Assembly (NCBI GenBank): GCA_037179385.1
Contig: CM074200.1
Location: 36,087,884-36,151,883 of the forward strand
Direction of reading: 5' to 3'
From: Holothuria scabra
Taxonomy: Eukaryota > Echinodermata > Holothuroidea > Aspidochirotida > Holothuriidae
Length of the DNA stretch: 64,000 bases
Shown here piece after piece: positions 33,521 to 44,110 of the stretch (position 1 is the stretch's first letter; every line of letters begins with the position of its first letter). The translations under genes and the position numbers were made by a program. Below the pieces are notes generated by a model. It was not told the origin of the DNA, did no database searches, and saw only the letters and a list, made by a program, of their open reading frames with translations.

Positions 33521-34676
33521 CAGTGTTAGCGCAGGGACTTGAAATTTGGGGGGGGGGATTCCCCCCTTCTGAAAAATTTAGGGGGGGATTTTCATTTTTA
33601 GGGGGGGGGGGAGTCTTAAGTTCTGAGAAGCTAAGTCGAGTCTGCAATCTGCATTTACCAATGTCAATGGAGAGATTAGGACTAATGTTAATGAAGTACA
33701 TTTTTAACATTGCCAATAAATGACGTGAGTAAACAAGATTTCAACAAAGTTAGCCTAGATGTACCAGTTGGCCTGGCTTCTTTGCATGTGGCGCAGAACA
33801 TTTCTCCTTTCTCATACCATAACCACGGCTAAATTTGAAGCCAATTTAACTAAAACTTGTCAGCTTTTTTCTTCTTAGTTTTACTACTTTCGTTATCAGA
33901 CCTAGGTTTAACATTAGGCCCAGTACTAGAACTGTATTATTAGTAGTATAGTATTACTATAGGCCTACTAGTAGTATTACTATTAACGTTATTATCGCTA
34001 CGCTGTAGCGGTTTGAAAAAAATAATCGAACTTGTTCTTTGACTTGGAGGCCATTACACACTTCACAACAGTCTAAATATTACCGATTTTTGCACACAGA
34101 GCAATTACTTTCAGTACACACTCTGCACAGATTTAGCTGCCACTGCTGCGCGATTGTACGCAGGCTAGGCCTACAGCTAGCCCTACACGTACACTAGCAC
34201 TATAGGTAGTATCCAGTATGGGTGTTAGGGTGTACTGTGTAGAGCTTCGTTTTACACGTTCTGTTTACATGACATCGCTACTTGATCATCCAATCGTATC
34301 ACACCTTTGTAAAGGCTAGGGAAGTGTATAAGAAAGATGTTTCAATTGGCTCATGAGCAGTTATTTTAGAGATTTTACTTTTAATTAGCCAATCACAACA
34401 GATGTCACATGAAAGGAATCTTTAAAAGTACAAAACGCTTCTGAAATAAATGAACATCTAATACAATTGGTTATTTGTTTATGCAAACTGTGACCCATTG
34501 ATTTTCAGAGTTTTTATTCGTGTAACGTACAAGTAAATGAGTTGTGCATTGATTATAACCCTATCGCTTATGCAAGAAAAACGATGCAGGAATTTCCCGC
34601 AGACATATATTTTTCTTGCGGGATTATTGATTCTGTTGCGGGAATCCTGCAATCGCACACCTTAGCGCCAACACTG
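33521..34676. mobile_element. CAGTGTTAGCGC element with G-rich end
   Basis: Left end CAGTGTTAGCGCAGGG; right end is the inverse of CAGTGTTGGCGCTAAGG. G runs at 33548-33558, 33582-33588 and 33601-33612 lie next to the left end. The ends match, in reverse orientation, those of the inner element at 36299-39039. No TSD was found, so the boundaries are less certain. Confidence 0.65.
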
Positions 34677-35921
34677 GTATGTATGTGCCTTGGGGATTGG
34701 AGGGGACCTCATCATGTGTGAATTGTATACAGGTGTATTGTGTTTATGTATTGTGTGTGTTACCGCTGTTTTGGACTGCTTGTTATGGCTGTATGTAAAA
34801 TTGTGTAAGGCTTAACCTGGCAGCTGTACATTTCTATAGCTGGCCATCCACCACTAAGTATGCTATTATTGCACTTGTTCTAGCCATGCACAAAACTATA
34901 GCTTTCTCATAAGAGAAGTGAATAAAGATTCAGTCTACTACAGAGCACAGACGTGTCCAGAACTCCTGTTTGAGTTGCTTGTCTCTTCTCCGCCCCTCTC
35001 TTGATCTCTGCCGCTATGTGACTTTGGAACTTTGTTAACAACAATATGCTTATGAGTGTAACTGTTATGTCAATGTGGGAAACTTGCACAGTGGACTTAC
35101 CATAGGGCCTTATGCTCAACGGCAAACATTCTTAGTGATGTCACAATAGTATGCACGAGTGTTCTAATGTAAACAAATATTTCGACCGCTACAGTAAATT
35201 TTCGGAAGTTGCAAAGTTGATGTTTTTATTTCAAATTTTCGGACCTTTTTAGAGGTTTCAAGTCATCAACAATAGTTGCAATAGTTGAACAGGATTTGGA
35301 TCAGGTAATTTATGATAGCAATTAACATTGCAGGTCCTACCCTTGCTTTAAGAAAAAAAATAATTTTGACCCGAAATAGAACTGTCGAAGACCAGCAACC
35401 GCGGAATTACAGGAGTAAGGACTATGTATAGGGAGCAATTATGCAACCGTCCATACATAGTCCTTTACTGAGGACTACCTCTATCCATAAGGACCCTGTC
35501 ACTTTTATTATTGGGCATATTTAGTCTTTTTAGCCGCTCGACCGAAGCATGCGTGGTGAATGAATGTCCTTTGGATGTGTCACCTTTTTTAAAAAGATGA
35601 AGAAGAAGAACACTACACCACTTAGGGCTTTTTTTGACATCCAAAATAGGTCTAGGAAAGGTTAGGCCTAGGCCCACAGGCATACAAAGCATGTACATAA
35701 TTTACACTAGGGTGAAAAGCATATGGTACTACAGTAGTTGGGTTTCCATACCTGGAAGTGGTATACTTAGGCTCTGCATAGGTATGCACATGCATGTATA
35801 TGTATCCCTAACCCTGACCCCATTTACTATGCGCAAGTAACTGGAACCTCAATTACAATGCATACATAACAGGATCCCTAGGCTATAAGTTAACTGTGGG
35901 TATGTTAAGCCAAGTAAATCC
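34677..35921. other. Intergenic; possible LTR-like piece and an imperfect palindrome
   Basis: 34690-35050 has an AATAAA and a composition reminiscent of an LTR, but no partner. 35405-35475 is an imperfect palindrome of AAGGACTATGTAT. No gene seen. Confidence 0.35.
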
Positions 35922-36585
35922 CATAACATAACAGGATTTAAGGGCAAAGGAGGGCTATAAAGGTGCCATAAAATGCTCTGTAATCCAAGACCCCCCCAAA
36001 ACAAAGAAGCAAATCACCAACACTTAAGGAGCCAAGAAAGAAAAGATTCTACCACATTCATGGAAAAACATGTCAATGTTTACCTTAAAGTGGTGCACTG
36101 GTATGGAGTTGACATCTCACTCAGGCACCAGACTGTAAAGTTTGGTTGGTGCGGGGAAGGGCAGCCAAACTGCCTTGCTTTTCCGTCCGCGCTCTTTGGC
36201 AAATTTTAGTGGAATCCTCACTCACCTTTTACTGTTTTTAAGTTGTTCCCCGCTCAACTGTACCTTTGCTAAATGTTGTGCCTTTGTATTGCATGAATCA
36301 GGGTTGGCATTAGCAGCAGAATTGCGGGATTCATGCAAGAAGGTATCAGTTTCCGCACAAAGTAAACTTGGGGAGGGGGAATTCAGCAGAAAACATGAGC
36401 TTTCCTTAGGAATCAGTGCCAAAAGAAGGTCTGGTTTTGACAATTACTAGTAAATGGTCAAAAGGTCAAACTGGCAAACTTGGAATTGTTCATGCAGTAA
36501 GAAGGAAAAGGTGGGAAGGGGTGGCTGTATATGGGTTATAACATTTTTTGGTTTCGATGAAAAGAGAAACCTATGCATTCATGAT

Positions 36586-36673
36586 GGCGTGTGTGTGTGT
36601 ATGTATGTGTGTATGTGCGTGTGTATGTATGTGTGTATGTGCGTGTGTGTGTGTGTGTGTGTATGTGTGTGTT
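36586..36673. repeat. (GT)n microsatellite with AT/GC variants
   Basis: GTGTGT, GTATGT and GTGCGT units directly precede the 145-bp array. The His/Thr-rich and Cys/Val-rich ORFs across it are artefacts. Confidence 0.95.
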
Positions 36674-36689
36674 TTTGTGACACTTTGCT

Positions 36690-38750
36690 TGTTTACACGA
36701 TATCTTGAGAAGGGAAGATCTGACAATTCTCAAACTTGGTACACAGATACCCCATACTGTGAGGAAGAACCCTATTGATTTTGGTGGAGGTCGAAGGTCA
36801 TCTGGGGTCACAGGGGGTCAAACCCCGAAATCCTTGTTTACACGATATCTCAAGATAGGAAACTTGGATTAATTTCAAAGTTGATACGTTGATGCGTTAT
36901 GATATAAGGAAGAACCCTATTGATTTTGGTGGAGGTCAAAGGTCATTTGGGGTCACAGGGGGTCAAACCCCGAAATCCTTGTTTACACGATATCTCATGG
37001 TGGGAAAATTGGATTAATTTCAAACTTTGTATGTTGATGCGTTATGATGTAAGGAAGAACCCTATTGATTTTGGTGGAGGTCAAAGGTCATTTGGGGTCA
37101 CAGGGGGTCAAACCCCAAAATCCTTGTTTACACTATATCTCATGGTAGGAAAATTGGATAAATTTCAAACTTGATACGTTGATGCATTATGATGTCAGGA
37201 AGAACCCTATTGATTTTGGTGGAGGTCAAAGGTCATTTGGGGTCACGTGGGGTCAAAACCCGAACTCCTTGTTTACACGATATCTCATGGTAGAAAAATT
37301 GGATAAATTTCAAACTTGATATGTTGATGCATTATGATGTCAGGAAGAACCCTATTGATTTTGGTGGAGGTCAAAGGTCATTTGGGGTCACGTGGGGTCA
37401 AACCCCGAAATCCTTGTTTACATGATATCTCATGGTAGGAAACTTGGATTAATTTCAAACTTGATATGTTGATGCGTTAGGATGTTTGGAAGAACCCTAT
37501 TGATTTTGGTGGAGGTCAAAGGTCATTTGGGGTCACATGGGGTCAAACCCCGAAATCCTTGCTTACACGATATCTCGTGGTAGAAAACTTGGATTAATTT
37601 CAAACTTGATATGTTGATGCGTTATGATGTAAGGAAGAACCCCATTGATTTTGGTGGAGGTCAAAGGTCATTTGGGGTCACGTGGGGTCAAAACCCGAAC
37701 TCCTTGTTTACAGGATATCTCATGGTAGAAAACTTGGATTAATTTCAAACTTGATATGTTGATGTGTTATGATGTAAGGAAGAACCCTATTGATTTTGGT
37801 GGAGGTCAAAGGTCATTTGGGGTCACATGGGGTCAAACCCTGAAATCCTTGTTTACATGATATCTCATGGTGGAAAACTTGGATCAATTTCATACTTGAT
37901 ATGTTGATGTGTTATGATGTAAGATAGAACCCGATGTATTTTCGTGGAGGTCAAAGGTCATTTGGGGTCACATGGGGTCAAAACCTGAAATCCTTGTTTA
38001 CGTGATACATTGTGGTAGGAAACTTGGATTCATTTCAATCTTGATAGGCTGATGCTTTATGATGTAAGAAAGAACCCAATTTTATTTTCGTGAAGGTCAA
38101 AGGTCATTTGGGGTCACATGGGGTCAAAACCTGAAATCCTTGTTTACATGATACATTACAGTAGGAAACTTGGATTCATTTCAATCTTGATAGGCTGATG
38201 TGTTATGATGTAAGAAAGAACCTGATTTATTTTCGTGGAGGTCAAAGGTCATTTGGGGTCACATGTGGTCACACCCCGAAATCCTGGTTTACACTATATC
38301 TCAAGGTAGGAAGCTTTGATTGATTTCAAACTTGATATGTTGATGCGTTATGATGGGAGGAAGAACCCTATTGATTTTGGTAGAGGTCAAAGGTCATTTG
38401 GGGTCATAGGGGTCAAACTCAGAAAACCTTGTTTAGGATAGCTCAAGGTATGAAAGGTGGATGGATTTCAAAATTAGTATGTAAATGAATTATGGTGAGA
38501 AGATGGTCTGTATAAGGTTATTTTTTGTGGATGTGAAAGGATATCTGGGGTCATGATCGGTCAAACTTTGAAAAACTTGTCAAAATGGGATATCTCCAGG
38601 TAGGAAACTTGGATGGATTTCCCAATTAGTATGTTGATGTGTTATGGTGAGTTGAAAGTACTGTACCTGTTGTTTTTGGTGGAGGTCAATGGTCATCTGG
38701 TATCACCTGGTATCAAACTCTGAAAACCTTGTTTGCAGAATATCTTAAGG
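36690..38750 (+). repeat. 145-bp tandem satellite array with DR1 motifs
   Basis: GAAGAACCC (or a variant) begins units at 36764, 36909, 37054, 37199, 37344, 37489, 37634, 37779, 37924, 38069, 38215 and 38360: a period of exactly 145 bp with one step of 146. Two degenerate units follow. Eleven units (36909 to 38360) contain a perfect AGGTCAAAGGTCA, a nuclear-receptor direct repeat with one spacer base, followed by two GGGTCA half-sites. Each unit also has TTGTTTACACGATATCTCA or similar. Confidence 0.96.
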
Positions 38751-40268
38751 CACAGTATGAAAGAAAAACCAGTCAGTTACAGGTGGAGACAAAGGCTATT
38801 TTGGGTCACCAGTTGTTACAAGAAATGTAGCATTTTATTGAAAAGAGCATGTATGTATCATCGAAACCTCAATGCATTTTTGCATTCTGGTTTTTTATGC
38901 TGTGGAAGGCACGTGTCATTTTTTTCCAAGATTTGACTTTGCTCGAGTCTCCCCCCCCCCAAGATTCTCAGAACCCCCTCAAAATTTTAGACTAAGGGAG
39001 GAATTCCCCCCTGAAAATTTTGAGCTGGTGCTAACCCTGGCATGAATGCACAACTACCAAAGCTGTTGCATTCTCAGCAGTATCCATATGCATACACATA
39101 CTCTATACTGTATAGTGTATGCTGAGAATGCCTGTGGTATGCCATGCGTATATGCCACAAGCATGCCACGCACAAGTTTTTTTTCTTAGGACAGCAAGGG
39201 GAATTCTACTGTACAGTATGTTCACATACCTGTACGTGTGGCATACTGTACTTGCACCATGGCATACATGTTTTTGTATGCTGGGTTTTCCAATCAGCGT
39301 ATGTTTTCCATTTCTTGTTCATGTTCCCTAGCAGAAAAAAAACTAAAAAAGTTTACAGTCTGGCTCAGGCAGGCTGTTCCACTCATTAACAACCCTATGA
39401 GAGAAACTAAACTTCCTATTGTCAAGGCCAGCAAAAGACTTATTGAGCTTTTTACAATGGCCTGTAACCCAATGATTACTTTGGGCTGTTAAATAACTAC
39501 GAGCTGACAAAGGTTTCCCTTCAGAAAGAAATTTGTTAACCTGAAGCATTTTTCCCCTAATCTTTTTTAGCTCCTGTGGTTAGCCCAGAACAGAACCTTG
39601 TGGTACACTACTTGAGACTGTTTTCCAAGAAGAAAAATTGCCATTGAAAAAAAACCCTCTGAGACCTACCATTGAGCCACTAATTGATCCACTGAGCACA
39701 CTTGCCTTTGATACCTTACCTATGCAATTTTACCATGAGTCTACCTTGAGGTACTTTGTCAAGTTTTTGGAAGTAAATGACATCACCACTGGAACCAGAA
39801 TCGTCTACAAACATCCTCAAGATAGGTAAGCAAATTTGTAACACAAGACCTACTGGATAGGAAATTATGCTGAGCCAGACTGATTAACCCAGTGTCTAAA
39901 AGATGCTTGAGCAAACAGTCCTTGATTAAGGATTCCATAATTTTGCCCACAAGACTAGTTAAACTGACTGGCCTGTAATTACAAGATGAGCTCCAACCCC
40001 CTTTTTAAAAATTGGAGTGACGTTAGCAACCTGCCAGTCATCAGGAACAAATTTGATTCAAGACATTCCTAAAAAATAAAATTAGCAGAACTGATAAAAT
40101 CTCAGAAAATTCACGAAGAATGGGGGGATGCTTTCCACCTGGCCCCGGAGCCTTACTTATCTATAAACTAAATTTTTTCACAACCAGTTCCTCAAAGAAA
40201 TAGGCGTATGCTACTTATTTAAAATCAGTGACTGGAATTGACATCATTTTAGATGACTCTCAGCTTAA

Positions 40269-40527
40269 AGGACATGAGCAGTCAACCCAACTTGAAGCAG
40301 TGTAGTAGACTGTTTCACAATTGGCTATTGAGGGTCATGTGACAACATTTTTACTCCTCAAATGTGAAATTCACTGGAAGTTACTGCTTGGTTTACCTTT
40401 CATATGTTATGTTAAAGTAATAAAATGTTATAAAAGATCCTTTGAACAGAAATGAGTTTAGAATTGTGATATTTACTGTAGCTGTTGCTTCAAAATATAG
40501 TAAGTTTGGGGGGACTGCTCTTGACCT
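40269..40527. mobile_element. TTAA-flanked MITE, copy 2
   Basis: Preceded by TTAA (40265-40268). It starts AGGACATGAGCAGTCAACCC and ends GGACTGCTCTTGACCT, the inverse of its start, followed by TTGA. At 259 bp it is the best-preserved inverted-repeat pair of the family. Confidence 0.88.
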
Positions 40528-40535
40528 TTGAAAGA

Positions 40536-41930
40536 GGGAAACGACTTCAGAGAAAAACATAGTCTATTTTTCTTTTCTTTTTTTTTCCCGGATGTTAAGT
40601 GTGATCCTTTTCTTTCCTTCACATGAGAAGAGCAGTATGATACACTTGCTGTTGGAAGATGTGAATGGTTAGTGGTGTAAAAGAAGAAAAAACAATGGTT
40701 ACACCTGTATTTGAACTCTCAACCCTATCAGTATAGCATCTAGACCAGCACTCTTGCCGACAGTGCCAAGAGTCCTTTTGCCGGTGGAGTTGTTTCAAAT
40801 AATATAAGTACTTTCTAACAGTACTACCTGTTACATAAAAATATAGATATACTTACAGTACTGTAGATACATATCCCTACTGTATAGCCAAGTAGTTAAA
40901 ACATACACATATGTAAGTAAGCAAATGCATACGTATACATGCAAATATACATATAGGCCATGTACAACAGCTTATACCTTCCCACATGAGCATACTGTAC
41001 ATCGCCCACCTTGACCTTCTACCAATGCATACGTTATTACGTATGCATGCATATCAAGTACATGTGTATGTGTCTTGTATCCCTAACCCCAGCCGTAACC
41101 CTAAACCTATTACTGTACTATGCTTACTGTACGGATCCATATATGAAATATGTTCCAGCCACTGATCCTAAATTAGGGCCAAATGTATGTACATGAACGA
41201 GGTTGGTCACTCAACACAGGAAACTTGCACTATTTTGACATTTTTAGCTGAACTGCAAACCTAGAAAAGCTTCATTAGGCCATGTCAACATCAGAAGTTC
41301 AGGTTGAGCCCAAACAGCACACAGTTTTTCCCTTAACATCACTTCAAAATGGTAAAAATTATGATGCAAACTTATTCGCGAGGAAGCTTCAATGCTGTTG
41401 CTAACAGATGATAATAACCTGCGCAGCTTTTAGCACCTTCTTTCTCACATTATTTATGTGGTGTTACGTATAGCCACCCAAAAAAGTATGAAAGTGCTTC
41501 CTACATCCTGTACAAGCTTTAACATTGATCAAATATAAAGGTCATACATTTGTTGAAATCTAGTGCATGGTTTGGAGCCATTGGACTGGTAATAAATTGG
41601 GAAGTATAAACTGTAGGGCTGTGACAAAATAAAGAGATCAAATTATGGAGAGAAATTCTCTAGTGGTTCTGGCCATAAAGAAAGTTTAGTCAGAAAGTGT
41701 GTAATGCTGCTTAGAAAAATGGCTTTGGTGAATGATACATGGGACTGAGAATGAATTTGTTAAGAACTTAGGCAGAGAGTTAACCACAATGGCAGTGAGT
41801 TTAATATCCCTGAATTTGATTTGGCTTCTAGATCTTCAACAAGCTCAGTGTTTTGTTGATTTCCAGGACATAGTGTTGGTTTCTAGTTAACAAAAAAAAA
41901 ATCACCACTTCTTGAGATACCACTTTCAGT
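40536..41930. other. Intergenic; tRNA-like SINE head on the minus strand at 40.72-40.79 kb
   Basis: The minus strand of about 40720-40790 reads like a tRNA-derived head (GGCAAGAGTGCTGGTCTAGA, then GAGAGTTCAAATACAGG as B box). The remainder is AT-rich with no gene motif. Confidence 0.45.
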
Positions 41931-42132
41931 TTATGATTGACTGTTGGGAGTCCTGTATTGTGTTTTTCTCTTCAAATATGAAACTTACTAGGAAAAAACT
42001 GTTTAGTTTACCTTGAATATGCAATAGTTAAATCATAAAATGTAATGAAAGATACTTTGAAGAGAAATAAGACAAAAATGGTGTTATTTAGCTTTTTCTT
42101 CAAAGTAAGTTTAGGGGGACTGCTCTTTACCT
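41931..42132. mobile_element. TTAA-family MITE, copy 3 (5' truncated)
   Basis: It matches from TGATTGACTGTTGGGAGTC to the right end GGGGGACTGCTCTTTACCT, which is followed by TTAA (42133-42136). The left terminal repeat is missing or unrecognisable. Confidence 0.8.
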
Positions 42133-42789
42133 TTAAGTAATTGGCTATGGCTAGTATGTCAGTCACCAATCTGCCCATAACTTGCTATTGCTACATCCGA
42201 TGTTGAGGTTACCTAAGGTGATTAAGATGGGGACATAGAGGTCTTTAGACCTGCATCTGCTGAGGTATCCTAATGTAAATTCCCCTTAGGAATTTTGGAA
42301 ATTGCCGTTTAACATTTATTTTGCAGAACTAGTACTTCCCACAATAAGAAGGAATTTGTTTTCTTTCAACATTCTTACCTGCACAATCTTAAAACCAGGG
42401 TTTGTAGGGGACCTTGAAAACCTTGAGAGTCCTTGAATTTAAATCATTCATTTTCAAGACCTGAAAAGTGCTTGAATTTTGTACTTTTTCATCATAGTCC
42501 TTGAAAAGTGCATGAATTTTAAAAAAACCCACAACTACCAAACAAGCAAAGATGCTTGTGTGAAACAAGTGCTATGATGCCAATTCAGGATTGTAACTGG
42601 ACAAGTACAACACTTGCTTTGCACATAATAAGCACAGAAGATTATGAATCTGACAGGAAGGACTTTTCTATCACAAAATATAGTTAAAATCTGAAAAGGG
42701 TCACTATTAGCGATAGGTGAGTTAAGTAGTGCCACGGCCCAGGTATACCTTTACTGATCAGGCAGCATCACTCAATCTCTCTATCTGTC

Positions 42790-44110
42790 CAAACTTGTTC
42801 ATAATGTTTTTCTTCCAATGTGCTTCCATGAATCTGATTGAAATCTGGCCACAATGTCCCTTGGGTGGTGGGGCCCATGTGGGGTGCTCAGGAATTTTTG
42901 GTCCCAGGTCCCATGTGGCCCATTTCATGATAATCTGCAAAATGCTTCTCTTCCAGCAGTTCTCTTGTACAATGCTGATGGTTTGTCGTAGTGATACAGT
43001 ACTCTATGAGAAGTGCCGTTGAGGTGTTTAGGAATTTTGAGTTCAAGGGCCAAGATTGTCCGGAGGGTCCATGTTGTAAAATATTGCACAATAATTTTTT
43101 TCCTTACAATTTTTAAAACAGTTGACAGCCTGTCATAAAAATGCGTGGCTGATGGATTGTTTATGACATTCTTGAATTTTGGTTCATGGTTCCATGTGGA
43201 CCCCAATATGACCCATTCCTTGAAATTTTGCAAAATGCTTCTCCTCTTACAAATTGTGTTCCATAATGTTGATGATTTGTCATGTGATCCAATGATCCTC
43301 TGTTAATAGTTTAGAAAGTTTCTGTCTAAGGCCCAACATGTGCCCTATGGGCCATATTGTGAAGTATTACAAAATGGTCAGTCCTTCCTCAACTTAATGT
43401 CAGACAGAGCTGCCAGCCTGTCATAGTGTCACTTGTGATCATACGGTGTTCTGGAAGCTTAGATCTAAGGTTCCATGTGGACCTTATGGCCCTTTTTTAT
43501 AAAATTCTGTAAATTGCTTCCTCGTAAATATTCTCTTGAACAGTGTTGAGGTTTGTTACAGTGATTATGATGTTCACTTAGGGGCACCTTCAGGTTACTC
43601 CTGACTCCTAAGGTGTATGGAGTCCAAGGCTGAAGGTGAACCATGGGGTCTGTTTTTTGAAGTATTGCAAGTGATTAACTTTTCCCCCAGATAATTTTGA
43701 ATAGAGTTGAAGGCCTGGGATAGTGATGCTTGGTTAGTGATCTGTTTACATTTTGGGGCATTTTCAGGGAATAATTTAACATTCAAATTTTGCATAACAG
43801 TTTTGAAGATTGTTGAGGTCTTTCACACATTGTTTGTGGAAATGCAAGGGTTATGTACACAGAAATTGCTACACAATTTTTCATTTGTGTAGCAACTTGG
43901 CCTGTTTGTGTAGCAAATTGTGATGCGATACTGGATAAATTATTCCCTGATTTTGGTCCAAGGTTCCATGTAGGCCCTTTATATAGTCCTTTTTATGAAA
44001 ATCTGTGAAATACCCCTTCGACTACAGATTGTCTTGTACAGTGTTGATGGTTTGCCTGAATGGTACTTGGTTAGTGGTTCCTTTAGATGATAGTGTTTTC
44101 AAAACATGGA
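42790..44110. repeat. Old degenerate satellite, monomer about 140 bp, dimer about 281 bp
   Basis: GGT(T/C)CCATGTGG(A/C)CC recurs at about 42907, 43188, 43470 and 43968. A second landmark (TTTGTC/CCTGTC...AGTGAT) recurs about every 140 bp from 42985 to 43713 and again near 44052. Copies are strongly diverged. The last interval is lengthened by the MITE at 43765-43949. Confidence 0.75.
43765..43949. mobile_element. CAGGGAATAATTTA MITE, copy 2
   Basis: A 185-bp unit with ends CAGGGAATAATTTA and TAAATTATTCCCTG, and TSD ATTTT (43760-43764, 43950-43954). It is inserted in the degenerate satellite. Confidence 0.9.

Larger units (their letters stand above)
36299..39039. mobile_element. Inner hAT-like element carrying the satellite
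   Basis: Left end CAGGGTTGGCATTAGCAG; right end is the inverse of CAGGGTTAGCACCAGC. It is flanked by the perfect 8-bp duplication GCATGAAT (36291-36298, 39040-39047). The 2741-bp interior holds a (GT)n tract, about 14 copies of a 145-bp repeat, and G/C runs near the right end (38950-38960). It is the same family as 33521-34676. No transposase ORF. Confidence 0.92.
36128..39363. mobile_element. Outer hAT-like element inserted in the LINE
   Basis: The 12-bp inverted repeats CCAGACTGTAAA (36128) and TTTACAGTCTGG (ending 39363) are flanked by the perfect 8-bp duplication CTCAGGCA (36120-36127, 39364-39371). Removing the element and one TSD restores alignment with the other LINE. Excluding the inner insertion it is about 487 bp, so it is a non-autonomous hAT-type MITE. 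Confidence 0.92.
35922..40263 (-). mobile_element. CR1-like LINE copy B, split by nested transposons
   Basis: Two parts, 35922-36119 (3' UTR and tail, starting CATAACATAACAGG) and 39372-40263 (reverse-transcriptase region), align end to end with the LINE at 60918-64000. They are separated only by the hAT-like element and its TSD. The second part has an internal deletion at about 39584, equivalent to roughly 580 bp of the intact copy, and many stops. The right end abuts a TTAA MITE at 40269. Confidence 0.88.

Noticed and set aside
34690..35050. Solo LTR
   Set aside because: It has an AATAAA and LTR-like composition, but no defined TG...CA ends, TSD or second copy in the window.
36454..37174. 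Cys/Val-rich, His/Thr-rich and GQTPKS-type ORFs
   Set aside because: They read through the (GT)n tract and the 145-bp satellite; no start, splice or domain support.
36690..38750. CRISPR-like array
   Set aside because: The repeats are contiguous 145-bp tandem units without unique spacers, in an animal genome.
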